Shown: positions 1-7,775, numbered from the stretch's first letter. The stretch: 25,976 bases of DNA from Promethearchaeota archaeon (GCA_019057775.1 JAHLWT010000221.1:1-25976); one strand, 5' to 3'. The notes: generated from the sequence alone by a model not told the origin. Made by a program: numbers and translations.

Positions 1-497
1 GGAATAGTGTGTTATTGCGCACAGATATCGGTTATAATTTCTTTTATGAGACTGTAAAAGCTAGGAAAATTATTGCATCAAAAGATGTTGATTTTGAAAA
101 ACTTGAAAAAACAGCGCTTAGAAAGAAATTACGAATACGGACAATAGATCAAAAGATATTAGACTCCTTACAAATGCTAGATCTTCCTGATTTGGATGTT
201 AAAACTTATACTACTTTGATGTCAATAGGAAATGTCAATGAAACATTATTAGCTAAAGTCATGAAAAAGGAGAAGAAGGTGATTCTGGATGCACTTAACA
301 AGTTAAAACAACGAGGGTGGGTCATGTCAACTGATGGATCATACAGTTCCGTTAACCCAACTGTGGTTATTAATAATGAAATTAATAATCTAAGAAAGAA
401 CTTAATGAGTAAAATTGAAACATTAAAAACCGAAGTACTCCCTAATTTAGAAACTCTCTATGTACAGAATAATGTTAACCGAGTGCGCCATCATTAG
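1..497 (+). CDS. TrmB-like winged-helix transcriptional regulator, 5' end outside the window
   Basis: The frame is open to the left edge of the window, with no stop before the first possible start (GTG at 9), so this is probably the C-terminal part of a longer protein. About 165 codons are visible. Residues roughly 60-115 (counted from the GTG) form a helix-rich block typical of a winged helix: LLAKVMKKEKKVILDALNKL is followed by KQRGWV and a short beta wing. After it comes a helical, coiled-coil-like tail (NNEINNLRKNLMSKIETLKT). This order resembles archaeal TrmB-family regulators, which bind DNA through the N-terminal winged helix and dimerise through the following coiled coil. No effector domain is visible, so target and ligand are unknown. 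It converges on the carboxylesterase gene at 573. Other winged-helix families (MarR, ArsR) are possible. Confidence 0.6.
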   Translation, partial: NSVLLRTDIGYNFFYETVKARKIIASKDVDFEKLEKTALRKKLRIRTIDQKILDSLQMLDLPDLDVKTYTTLMSIGNVNETLLAKVMKKEKKVILDALNKLKQRGWVMSTDGSYSSVNPTVVINNEINNLRKNLMSKIETLKTEVLPNLETLYVQNNVNRVRHH

Positions 498-535
498 GAT
501 TTAGATTCAAACTAGATAATTTTTGCCCCCTCATT

Positions 536-562
536 AACACGGCGCGTTTTTTCTTAATTACA
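536..562 (+). terminator. T-rich termination region between convergent genes
   Basis: The 75-bp gap between the regulator and the convergent carboxylesterase holds a G+C-rich patch (ggcgcg) followed at once by a run of six T and more pyrimidines. Archaeal RNA polymerase terminates on oligo-U, so this is a plausible terminator for the regulator. No strong stem is seen. Confidence 0.3.
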
Positions 563-572
563 TCTGATAAAA

Positions 573-2096
573 TTAAAACTGTGACCATATCTTCATATTA
601 TTCCACAATTTTCTCTCTTTACTTAACGGATCCTCTATTATTTCGATATTAGTATTGAATATTATCGTTTTTCTTTTCTCTATGTCATATCGTGGCCAAT
701 TAAAAACACCGTCACTATTTGGATTGCTGGTCTTCGCAAAAGAGATCCAATAATCCATCATTTTCTTTGATAATGATACTGTCTCTTCTGTCCTTTTTGG
801 AAAGACCCATAAATGATCATCCATAAAAGTATGAAACACAAACGCAATTTCTAATGCATGTAATGACCCATATTTACCACCTTCGAATGGTGTTTTCCAT
901 GTAAATAAGTACATGTACGTGTCTTTCTGATGCTTACTCTGAGCTTCTGCAAATTTGATCGAGGGAATTCTAAATACAGAGTCTGTCATGTATTTATCGA
1001 ATATTTCTCGAGGAGTTGAAGGTTGGCCTTGTTCTTCTAATGTTTTCGTATAGGTATTAATGATTTGATCAATATCGTTCTCATCTTCTCCAGCATTTCG
1101 TAACCGATTGGTTAACGTAGACAATTTCATATCTTGAAAGTTAGGTTCAAACGCACGCCAAAATTTCCACTCTTCTAGATTTGTTCCAATTATTATCTCA
1201 ACATCCTTTGCATAGCCTTCAGTAATGGCCTTTATTGGATGTTGGGGTAAAATCTCACCGTCAACCCATGGTTTGAAGTCTGTATTAACTCTTTTTATTA
1301 TTCCTTTTTCTTGGACTTTGATTAATGCTTTGATAATTTTATCAACAGAGAGTTTCCGAAATTCTTCTAAATCAAATTGTTTTAACTTAAGTTCTTCTAA
1401 TATCCATTCCGAAGTTACTTTTCTATCCGATAAATTAAAACCGTTAGGATTAGGTACACCACTTTGTATGATTGCTCGATTAAATAAACCTTTAGCTTGA
1501 GGCATTGCCATTAAAGTACATATAGAAGTACCCCCCGCACTCTCTCCAAAAACAGTAAGATTATTTGGATCTCCCCCAAAGTTTTCAATATTATTTATAA
1601 CCCATTTTAGTGCCATAACTTGATCTAATTGATAGATATTAGCGGGTGCACCATGAAAATATAAATTCCCTAAAGCACCTAAACTATAATTGATTGTAAC
1701 TACTACAACATCTCCGCGACTTGCAAGATTATTCCCATAAAATTGACCTGAACCATATATATGAGAACCTCCATGAATCCAAAACATTACAGGACGCTTT
1801 TTATCATCAATTCCAGGTGTCCAAATATTTAATGTAAGGCAGTCTGCTTCGCTCTGCGGTGGCGGTGGGAAATAATTAGTAAAAGGAGGTGGTTGTGGAG
1901 CAATAGGGCCAAATTTTATCGCTTCTAAAACACCATCCCATGATTTTTTCGCCACGGGTGCATTTAATCGTAGTTCCCCTATTGGTGGTTCCGCATAAGG
2001 TATCCCTTTAAAAATGGATATATCCTTTTTAATATGTCCTTGAATTTTCCCCGTTTTTATGTCAATAATTTTCGTTTTTGTCAATCTTTTAATCAC
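573..2096 (-). CDS. Type-B carboxylesterase (alpha/beta hydrolase)
   Basis: A full-length 507-residue member of the carboxylesterase/para-nitrobenzyl esterase/cholinesterase family, which hydrolyses carboxylic esters. Visible landmarks are the N-terminal GIPYAEPPIGELRL block (31-44), DCLTLNIWTP (85-94), the oxyanion-hole HGG (108-110), the nucleophile elbow GESAGG with Ser186, an acidic block GTNLEEW (Glu308 or Glu309) and catalytic His413 in HALEIAFVF. These match the Ser-Glu-His triad of Bacillus PnbA. There is no signal peptide, so it is likely cytoplasmic. The start is GTG at 2096. It lies downstream of the interrupted membrane-protein gene on the same strand, about 190 bp away. The family is commoner in bacteria and eukaryotes than in archaea, so transfer is possible. 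The natural substrate cannot be told from sequence. Confidence 0.93.
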   Translation of the reverse strand: MIKRLTKTKIIDIKTGKIQGHIKKDISIFKGIPYAEPPIGELRLNAPVAKKSWDGVLEAIKFGPIAPQPPPFTNYFPPPPQSEADCLTLNIWTPGIDDKKRPVMFWIHGGSHIYGSGQFYGNNLASRGDVVVVTINYSLGALGNLYFHGAPANIYQLDQVMALKWVINNIENFGGDPNNLTVFGESAGGTSICTLMAMPQAKGLFNRAIIQSGVPNPNGFNLSDRKVTSEWILEELKLKQFDLEEFRKLSVDKIIKALIKVQEKGIIKRVNTDFKPWVDGEILPQHPIKAITEGYAKDVEIIIGTNLEEWKFWRAFEPNFQDMKLSTLTNRLRNAGEDENDIDQIINTYTKTLEEQGQPSTPREIFDKYMTDSVFRIPSIKFAEAQSKHQKDTYMYLFTWKTPFEGGKYGSLHALEIAFVFHTFMDDHLWVFPKRTEETVSLSKKMMDYWISFAKTSNPNSDGVFNWPRYDIEKRKTIIFNTNIEIIEDPLSKERKLWNNMKIWSQF

Positions 2097-2283
2097 TAAT
2101 CTCTTAATTTAAAAATCTACATAGAAAAAGAATTTGTGTCTCTTAAAATTTATTTTTATGAATATTTATTGCATACGGTTGGAACAGTATAACATTTTCT
2201 CTAATTTTTAAACTTTTATACTCTTAAGATAATCTGGGATAAATCCAATTAATTCATAAGAAATTTAAGGAAATAAATGAGAT

Positions 2284-3168
2284 TCAATAACCTGGAACAT
2301 TCTTTTTCCTTTTTCTTCTTTGATTTAGTTTTACGATTATTATGGGTATTATAAATACTGAAGGAATAATGATAAAAGGAGCAATTCTGGAAAAGGTATA
2401 TAGCCAAGGATTACTATACGAGATATAAACACCATTTACGTTAATCAATTCATTTATCCAGTTCCAGGAATAGCACTTACCATTCTCAATATCAGTAATC
2501 GTACAATTAACCTCGGAGCTATATCCTGGATTAATCGAATAATATTTGGGTTGTTTTCCAACTACTCTAAATTCAACTCGTTCCGTTATTGGACCATTCC
2601 ACGCACGAGATGTTCCTACATCATAATAAATATGTATCGATTGTCTATAGTTTGGATTAGCTATATATGTATTAAAAATATATCCGATATCAAGAGAGTC
2701 ATTTGCTGGAATAGATATATTAATAACAATGAATTTCCTATAGGACCCAAGGCCATGATAATAATAATCAATATATTGATCCCAGGGACTTTCATCAATA
2801 TCCTGGTCGACAACAGTAAAAGGAATTGAGTTTTCATTAACTTTTATTATGCAATTCTCATCTAAATTTTTAAAATCTTATGAAAATGGAGCACCGAGTG
2901 TAATAGATTGGGATAAATTGGGATTATAGATAGTATAATTCCCGTTAAAATGAAGATAAATTTTATTGGAGGATTCCCGATAATTTACATCAATGACCAC
3001 ATTTGCATTTGTCATAATCATATGAGTGTTTTCCACTGGGACAAAACCCGCCGTACCTCTATAATCAACCTGTACAATGTCAGCTTTAGAACTACTAATA
3101 TATTTCGGCAATAATAATACTATGATTAAAAAAGTGTAAAAATAAATTTTAAATCGATTTCTTCTCAA
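2284..3168 (-). pseudogene. Secreted, C-terminally anchored membrane protein interrupted by an in-frame TAA
   Basis: A reading frame begins at TTG 3168 behind a GAGGCGAGAG ribosome-site-like stretch, runs 96 codons and stops at TAA (2878-2880). The same frame then continues without another stop for 197 codons to TGA at 2284-2286. Part one has a signal peptide (basic MRRNRFK, then a hydrophobic core near residues 9-22). Part two is a beta-rich extracellular-style sequence ending in one hydrophobic helix (FIIIPSVFIIPIIIVK) and a basic tail (QRRKRKK), the pattern of a type I membrane protein. Neither part is complete alone: part one lacks an anchor, and part two has no early in-frame start or signal peptide. 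A nonsense mutation, a sequencing error or stop readthrough would explain it. No known family is recognised. Confidence 0.75.
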
Positions 3169-3275
3169 TTAAGATACTCTCGCCTCATCTCTCGTTGTCT
3201 ATATTATTATTGGAACTTCCCTTTAAATATTAAATTATAAGAATATCCAACTTTTAAATTTTACAAAAGATTTCT

Positions 3276-4001
3276 TCAAAATTCTTTTTTTTCCTTAACT
3301 TCCCCTTCCAAAACTTGAATTAACTCTTTCTTGGTTTTCTGCAGATCAATATCAGTATCATCTTCTGTGGAAAACAAATCATCTTCATACTCTATATCCA
3401 GCTCTGTCAATTTTTCTATGTATCCTGCAGATAAATCATCAATTATTTTTTTTAAATTTGAAAGTGAATTTTGGATATGAGAGTTCTTTTTTAGGAGGTC
3501 CTCACTCAAATTTATCTCTCTATCGATTATCTTCAACTCTCTTGACATTTCTTCTAGAGATTCAAAAATATAGCGGTCGTTTAATAACAAAGTTATCTTC
3601 TGTTCTTCTGACTTCTTTCGCGTATCTTCTAGAGTCTCCCAATATAAATCGTTCACCCAATCTTTGATTAGGGTCTCGTTTTTTTTTATACGTTCTTTAT
3701 CGCTGGCATCATAGGTGCTTAATTCTTTTATATAGAATCCCGTAAAAATGTCCTTAGTAGTTTGCATCTTTTTTGAAAATTCCTTACACAAGATTGAAAT
3801 ACTTTCTTCAATTACCGGAGAAATTTGCTGCTTAATCATTATTGTAACCATCAGCATTTCTTTGTACCCTCGTGCCCAATCTGAATGAATTTGAAAGTAA
3901 TAATTCAACACTTTTAGATTTCCGAAAGAATGAGTGAAATATTCTTCCTCTTTCTGTTGAGTCATAATGTCATAGAGCCGATCCGACATTTCAGCATCCA
4001 A
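3276..4001 (-). CDS. Asgard-type hypothetical protein, possible longin/roadblock-like N-terminal domain plus coiled coil
   Basis: A 241-residue protein if TTG 4001 is used; ATG at 3989 is the next choice. The first ~110 residues are a mixed alpha/beta block with a conserved-looking stretch LNYYFQIHSDWARGYKEMLM, followed by an amphipathic region and, from about residue 120, charged helices likely to form coiled coil, ending in acidic and lysine-rich segments. The frame stays open for 26 further codons upstream and encodes protein-like sequence (IVVLSYFHTRLGTDIYYSFP) up to a TGA at 4080-4082 that directly follows an ATG (4083-4085). The true N-terminus may therefore lie there, with a near-cognate ATT start (4068-4070) or a damaged start. 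The pattern suggests the longin/roadblock-like fold common in Asgard genomes, but this is inference. No catalytic motif is seen. Confidence 0.6.
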   Translation of the reverse strand: MDAEMSDRLYDIMTQQKEEEYFTHSFGNLKVLNYYFQIHSDWARGYKEMLMVTIMIKQQISPVIEESISILCKEFSKKMQTTKDIFTGFYIKELSTYDASDKERIKKNETLIKDWVNDLYWETLEDTRKKSEEQKITLLLNDRYIFESLEEMSRELKIIDREINLSEDLLKKNSHIQNSLSNLKKIIDDLSAGYIEKLTELDIEYEDDLFSTEDDTDIDLQKTKKELIQVLEGEVKEKKEF

Positions 4002-4261
4002 CTGAGTTTTTGGAAAAGAATAATATATATCCGTACCTAGCCTTGTATGAAAATATGATAGGACAACAATCGTAGTATTTCACATCCGATAATTTTTATT
4101 CTAAATATTAATAAGATAATCTCTACATATAAATTTCACATTTTTATCTTAAAATTGAATAATTAAATAAAAATGAAGCAAATTTCAAGTTTTCAATTAA
4201 GAATATACGCTTAATAGAGCTTACGAAAATCTGGATTTAATACGATTACTTATTTTTTATT

Positions 4262-4345
4262 TCATTTTAGCATTTCATACCAATTTATTATAGAAAGCTG
4301 TTCTATCTTTTCAAAATGATCTTTATTTCGCGTATAGAAGTTTTC
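4262..4345 (-). pseudogene. Remnant tail of a VapC (PIN-domain) toxin
   Basis: Starting inside the stop codon of the VapB-like gene, a frame of 27 codons reads ENFYTRNKDHFEKI followed by EQLSIINWYEMLK and a stop. This closely resembles the last 25 or so residues of PIN-domain VapC toxins, whose final strand and helix typically read 'L-x-T-R-N-x-x-H-F-x-x-I'. The start codon and the body with the catalytic acidic residues are missing. The simplest reading is an internal deletion that removed most of a toxin gene and joined its tail to the antitoxin gene. Confidence 0.6.
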
Positions 4346-4553
4346 ATATACGATCTTCGTAGATATCCTCCAAAATACTATCCCATTCATCATCGTCTTT
4401 TAAACTACCCGCAAGTTTTTCTAAATTTTTCTTTCTTGTATGTTTTTCTTGTATTAACCGGTTGATGAGTTCAGCAAAGGTTTCTCCTTTATGTTTTTGT
4501 TTTTTTAACGCATTATAAACATCTTCAGGTAATGAAATAGTTTTTTGTGTCAT
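4344..4553 (-). CDS. vapB: VapB-family antitoxin (ribbon-helix-helix type), orphan
   Basis: A 69-residue protein beginning MTQKTISLPEDVYNAL and continuing with KGETFAELINRLI, the strand-helix-helix pattern of archaeal VapB antitoxins (DUF217-like). The N-terminal strand would bind operator DNA as a dimer, and the acidic C-terminal tail (DDDEWDSILEDIYEDR) is what normally wraps the toxin. In intact systems the vapC toxin overlaps or follows directly. Here only a toxin tail remains downstream, so the antitoxin appears to have lost its partner. It could still protect against a related toxin elsewhere or regulate other promoters. Confidence 0.8.
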   Translation of the reverse strand: MTQKTISLPEDVYNALKKQKHKGETFAELINRLIQEKHTRKKNLEKLAGSLKDDDEWDSILEDIYEDRI

Positions 4554-4724
4554 TATAGAAATATAAGTAAATTATATTTATAATTTTAAAAAATTAGAAG
4601 AAAAGAAAATGATAAGTCCTTCATTCTATTAATTTTTATTTAATACATTCAATTATAATTGAGCCTAAGCATTTAAATATGCAGCTACTCATTTGACAAT
4701 TATATGAACATCCATTTTTTCTTT

Positions 4725-4748
4725 AAAATAAAATAAAATAAAATAAAA
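4725..4748. repeat. Pentanucleotide tandem repeat (AAAAT)x4
   Basis: Four perfect AAAAT units followed by AAAAC, in the gap 40 bp upstream of the nuclease-like gene at 4790. Such a short repeat can change length by slippage and would alter promoter-to-start spacing. No direct evidence of function. Confidence 0.6.
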
Positions 4749-4789
4749 CTAAATAAATCAATTAAAGATGTCTAAATGAGTGATTAAAT

Positions 4790-5308
4790 GTGAGCACTAC
4801 AAGCACCTTTTTCATATTAGGAGGTATTATCTTTGTTACCTGTTTCATACTTATTTATTGGGCAGTAACCAAGGTTCAAAAGTTTTATAAGAAGAAATAT
4901 CAGCCTCAGAGAGCAACCAGTTTTAAATGCCTTGATGGACATATCGTCCGATCGAAGGGTGAATTAATAATCGATAATCAATTGCACCATCTTGGATTTA
5001 AGCATGAATATGAAGACAACATTAGAATTCGAGGCAAACTACTAAAGTATGATTGGTATTTACCAGATTATAAAGCTTACATAGAATATTGGGGCTTTTA
5101 TGGAAAAAATTATATGAAAAGAAAGGCAGAGAAGCTACAAATGTATCGAAAAGGAAACTTAAAACTAATTTCAATCGAAGACATAATGCTTAAAGATATA
5201 TACTCAAACTTGGAAAAAGAATTGAGCAAAATTATTAAAATAAGAAGATTTAATAGTGAAAAGAAGCATTGCCCTAATTGTGGGATAGAATTAGATAAAA
5301 GATTTTAG
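4790..5308 (+). CDS. Membrane-anchored PD-(D/E)XK nuclease-like protein with C-terminal CxxC
   Basis: 172 residues from a GTG start; the ATG one base out of phase is closed at once by TGA. Residues 7-27 form one transmembrane helix, followed by a basic segment (KVQKFYKKKY), which places the rest in the cytoplasm. Residues 50-130 resemble a restriction-endonuclease-like fold: RSKGELIIDNQLHHLG (Glu58), then YDWYLPDYKAYIEYWG (Asp88, Glu99), the helix-strand-strand order of the PD-(D/E)XK superfamily seen in Vsr/DUF559-like nucleases. The usual motif lysine is replaced (E-Y-W), as happens in some subfamilies; a later Lys may substitute. The tail has a single CPNC (Cys161, Cys164), half a zinc knuckle, so a dimer might complete the site. 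A role in defence or DNA repair at the membrane is speculation. Confidence 0.72.
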   Translation: MSTTSTFFILGGIIFVTCFILIYWAVTKVQKFYKKKYQPQRATSFKCLDGHIVRSKGELIIDNQLHHLGFKHEYEDNIRIRGKLLKYDWYLPDYKAYIEYWGFYGKNYMKRKAEKLQMYRKGNLKLISIEDIMLKDIYSNLEKELSKIIKIRRFNSEKKHCPNCGIELDKRF

Positions 5309-5411
5309 AACTAGTTTTTATTAATAAGTGAAGTCCCTATTGGTGAATTAAAATAAGGATGTTGAGAACTAAAGATTTTAACAAAATTTCTTTATATTTT
5401 CCTCTAAATGC

Positions 5412-5420
5412 TTTTAAATA
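5412..5420 (+). promoter_or_regulatory. Likely TATA box for the acidic protein gene
   Basis: TTTTAAATA centred about 35 bp before ATG 5451. With the archaeal spacing of 24-28 bp this predicts a transcript starting near 5441 with a 10-nt leader. Confidence 0.4.
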
Positions 5421-5450
5421 GTATTCAAAATTTATTCTAATTGAGAATTA

Positions 5451-5762
5451 ATGACTGATCCAGAAGAAGATTTTGATGAAGATGCTTGGGACTACTATGA
5501 TAAAGTAAAAGATGCCCTCAATGGCTTATTCGAAGTTTTAAATATTGCGCTAGATACAAATAGTGTGTATTATCAAGCCGGAGTAGATAATTTGAAAGCA
5601 CTAAAGAGTAGTTTGATAGATTTGCTTATGAGTGATTTTGATACTCTGGAGCTTCAAGATACGTTACATAGAATTGAGTTCGATGTGAAAAAATCCTTAT
5701 TTTTTGAAAATCCTAAGAAAAATTCGCAAGAAAAAGAAAAGAGCGAAGAAAAAGCGACTTAG
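5451..5762 (+). CDS. Small acidic helical hypothetical protein
   Basis: A 103-residue protein starting ATG at 5451. The first 12 residues are strongly acidic (DPEEDFDEDAWDYYD), the middle (15-85) is predicted helical with regularly spaced leucines (LNGLFEVLNIAL, LKALKSSLIDLL), and the last 15 residues are a charged Lys/Glu tail. There are no cysteines, signal peptide or membrane segment. It stands alone between two genes of the same strand with its own likely TATA box. I do not recognise a family. The composition would fit a small adaptor or nucleic-acid-mimic protein, but there is no support beyond composition. Confidence 0.6.
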   Translation: MTDPEEDFDEDAWDYYDKVKDALNGLFEVLNIALDTNSVYYQAGVDNLKALKSSLIDLLMSDFDTLELQDTLHRIEFDVKKSLFFENPKKNSQEKEKSEEKAT

Positions 5763-5765
5763 GTA

Positions 5766-5803
5766 TTTAAATTAATAAAAAAATGAAAACGTTTATTTCA
5801 TCC
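5766..5803. other. Imperfect palindrome in a 195-bp intergenic gap
   Basis: Just after the acidic gene the sequence atgaaaacgtttatttcat is a near-palindrome (arms ATGAAA/TTTCAT around AACGTTT) followed by pyrimidines. It may form a weak hairpin that aids termination. The rest of the gap to 5957 holds only the downstream promoter. Confidence 0.25.
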
Positions 5804-5918
5804 ATCTCCCTTTATAATCTTCAAAACTCATAAATTCTTTTATCAATAAAAAATTCACATCAAAATCTTTTTTAAAATTGGAAATTCTTCCTAAAATCCT
5901 ATTTCTCATTAGAAGTGC

Positions 5919-5930
5919 ATTTAAAATATT
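5919..5930 (+). promoter_or_regulatory. Likely TATA box for the hemerythrin-like gene
   Basis: ATTTAAAATATT lies 34 bp before TTG 5958 and would place the transcript start near 5949. A short AGGAT at 5951-5955 follows. This supports the TTG start over the ATG codons at 6009 and 6012. Confidence 0.4.
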
Positions 5931-5957
5931 AATGTATCTTATATCTTATTAGGATTA

Positions 5958-6545
5958 TTGGATAAAATAAAAGTTTCAAAAAAAAATATTAAAAGGATAA
6001 AAAATAAAATGATGCCTACTGAAGCTTTAATTGAAGAACATATAGTAATTGAAAAAATGATTCAACTCATGGAAAATGAGATTGAAAAAATGAAAAAATT
6101 CGCTAAAGCAAATCCTCTATTTATTGAAACTGCAGTTGATTTTATCAAGATTTATGCTGATAAAACCCATCACGGGAAGGAAGAACATATTCTTTTTAGA
6201 TATCTAGAGAAGAAGGAACTCTCTCCAAATCATTCTAAGATATTGGAGGAACTAAAACAAGAGCATGCTTGGGAGAGAATCACCGTAGATAAACTAGTAG
6301 AAGCTAATAATCAATATGTAAAAGGAAATATAAACATTTTAAATGAGATAATTAGCGTAATGAGTGAGCTAGTAAAATTCTACCCAGAACATATGAAAAA
6401 AGAAGATAAACACTTTTTAATTCCTGTAATGCGTTATTTTACCATAGAAGAACAAGATAAAATGCTCCAAGAATTTTGGGATTATGATAAAACCTTAATT
6501 CATATGAGATATGAACAGGTGATTGAAAATCTTCAAAAAAAATAA
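5958..6545 (+). CDS. Hemerythrin HHE-domain protein
   Basis: 195 residues; starting at TTG 5958, or at ATG 6009/6012 (residues 18-19) if the lysine-rich leader is not translated. The body is a four-helix bundle with the spaced His/Glu set of HHE cation-binding proteins: His28 in EEH, His71/72 with Glu76 and His77 in THHGKEEH, His103 in QEHAWER, and His145 with Glu149 and His152 in YPEHMKKEDKH. Such proteins bind a di-iron centre and sense or carry O2, NO or other small molecules, or store iron. It is cytoplasmic (no signal or membrane helix). It stands alone with its own promoter and is convergent with the RNase HII-like gene. In an anaerobic archaeon a role in oxygen or nitrosative protection is likely but not shown. 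Confidence 0.9.
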   Translation: MDKIKVSKKNIKRIKNKMMPTEALIEEHIVIEKMIQLMENEIEKMKKFAKANPLFIETAVDFIKIYADKTHHGKEEHILFRYLEKKELSPNHSKILEELKQEHAWERITVDKLVEANNQYVKGNINILNEIISVMSELVKFYPEHMKKEDKHFLIPVMRYFTIEEQDKMLQEFWDYDKTLIHMRYEQVIENLQKK

Positions 6546-6570
6546 GGAATAAAAGAAAGTTCAGTAAAAA

Positions 6571-7293
6571 TTAGTATCTATGCTTGCTTTTAGCGCTTAG
6601 TTCTCTTACAGAGATAGGTTTTTCAAAATTTAAATAATAAATCTTATTTGCCCTACGTTGAATTTTTTCTCTTATCCGAGAGTCATCCGTCTTATACTTC
6701 TTGTATCTCTTCTCAGCAATCTTTCGCCATTTTTTTTCCCAGGATGGAAACCCTGTTTTGACGAAACGCTCACGATTTGGAAAATCTTGGCATATCCAAT
6801 TAAATTGGATAAAATAACGTTGGATTCCAGAATCATTCGTGAGTTTTCTGGAAGTTATTCCAAGCTTTCTAAGGTGTTGAATATACCTACCTTCCACAGC
6901 ATCTTGGAGTTCTCCTTCGACTATTGCTGGTTCATAATAGATATTATTCTCGTCAAAATATTCTCTAACGAGATCGAAACAATTACCCCTGCATAGAAGT
7001 ATCCTATCACCCTTCTTGTGTTTAAGCGTTCTAAGACCTTTGATAACTAACTTTACTATCTGTTTATTTGCTTTATTATCATTCTTATTATCTTCATTAT
7101 AGAGACCTACATGCACGGACTGAAAGATTATATTTCCAGTTTCCGTATCTCGAAAGCCTATGAAAGCATCTCCTACGAGATCTCCTGTCCCCGCGTCATC
7201 AATTTCAATTGTTCTTCCCTTCCACTCGCGAGGTTTTATAGTGGATTGGCACGACTCTTGTTCTTGGTCGTCTTTGTCTTTTTTTGGATTCAT
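6571..7293 (-). CDS. Divergent RNase HII-like protein (DDAG motif)
   Basis: A 240-residue protein. After a charged ~25-residue N-terminus comes RTIEIDDAGTGDLVGDAFIG (28-46). This closely mirrors the active-site strand of RNase HII (consensus G-I-D-E-A-G-R-G-x-x-x-G-P), with Asp32-Asp33 replacing Asp-Glu and Gly-Thr-Gly replacing Gly-Arg-Gly. A second segment, GDRILLCRGNCFDLVREYF (95-113), looks like the next strand plus helix of an RNase H-type fold, followed by IVEGELQDAVEG (124-135) with candidate acidic residues. The C-terminus (180-240) is very basic, as expected for nucleic-acid binding. The usual RNase HII Arg/Gly substrate motif is absent, so RNA/DNA-hybrid cleavage is uncertain; it may be a new RNase H-fold branch or a binding protein. 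The gene stands alone between convergent and codirectional neighbours. Confidence 0.55.
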   Translation of the reverse strand: MNPKKDKDDQEQESCQSTIKPREWKGRTIEIDDAGTGDLVGDAFIGFRDTETGNIIFQSVHVGLYNEDNKNDNKANKQIVKLVIKGLRTLKHKKGDRILLCRGNCFDLVREYFDENNIYYEPAIVEGELQDAVEGRYIQHLRKLGITSRKLTNDSGIQRYFIQFNWICQDFPNRERFVKTGFPSWEKKWRKIAEKRYKKYKTDDSRIREKIQRRANKIYYLNFEKPISVRELSAKSKHRY

Positions 7294-7451
7294 TACTATT
7301 CTAAAGAATTGAAATCATAAATACTTTATGCATTTCCCCCATATTTCCCTCCTATCTCAAAATTTTGCTTTACGTATGTGATAAAAATATCTTTATGAAA
7401 AGCAATCCTTAATTAAAAAAAAGATGTAGATAAATTTTATTAAAATGGTAA

Positions 7452-7775
7452 TTACTCGGGCATCTGAAGGTTTATTAAACCGAATGCTTCAGGTCCATTC
7501 AAATAAGTTCTGATTTGATACCTCATCCCCTCAATACCAGAAAACTCAAGCATATTTCGTTGAGTATCTTTCATTGCTTGCTCTAACTTTCCTTTTTTAA
7601 CGTTTGTAACAGTAATTGAGTGAATACCTTCAGGAGTTGAATTTACAGCAATTGGAATTGTAGCTTCGCCTACAGAAGGATCAGGGGGATATTTTTTCAT
7701 GACTTCCAGATATTTATTCGCCGCTTTGGATTCTTGCCCAGGGGGATACCATACATCTACAATTATATATACCAT
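7452..7775 (-). CDS. 107-residue alpha/beta protein, paralogue of the gene at 14029
   Basis: A short protein with predicted beta-alpha-beta-beta-alpha-beta order: MVYIIVDVWYP, a helix with KYLEVMKKYPPD, strands around TIPIAV and HSITVTNV, helix KLEQAMKDTQRNMLEF, then SGIEGMRYQIRTYL. This is the ferredoxin-like order of dimeric alpha/beta-barrel proteins. It aligns without gaps over its full length to the protein at 14029-14355, sharing KYLEV-KKYP, AV--TP-G, K-GK, SGIEG-R and a final L-MPE. No catalytic residue is evident. It is divergent from the ChrB operon at 7981, 205 bp apart, so the two may share regulation. The function is unknown. Confidence 0.7.
   Translation of the reverse strand: MVYIIVDVWYPPGQESKAANKYLEVMKKYPPDPSVGEATIPIAVNSTPEGIHSITVTNVKKGKLEQAMKDTQRNMLEFSGIEGMRYQIRTYLNGPEAFGLINLQMPE

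Noticed and set aside
2551..2829. Plus-strand frame of 92 codons
   Set aside because: It is antisense to the continuation of the interrupted membrane-protein gene, which has the better protein character (anchor helix, basic tail).
4080..4082. TGA after ATG read as selenocysteine or a reassigned codon
   Set aside because: TGA ends other genes here (for example at 8967 and 11719) and no selenocysteine-insertion structure is seen.
4300..4347. Short frame MKTSIREIKIILKR starting at the VapB stop
   Set aside because: Only 14 codons; the overlapping frame with the PIN-toxin tail explains the sequence better.
4725..4748. The AAAAT repeat as a CRISPR-like or attachment-site element
   Set aside because: The units are five bases, without spacers or flanking integrase genes; it is a simple microsatellite.
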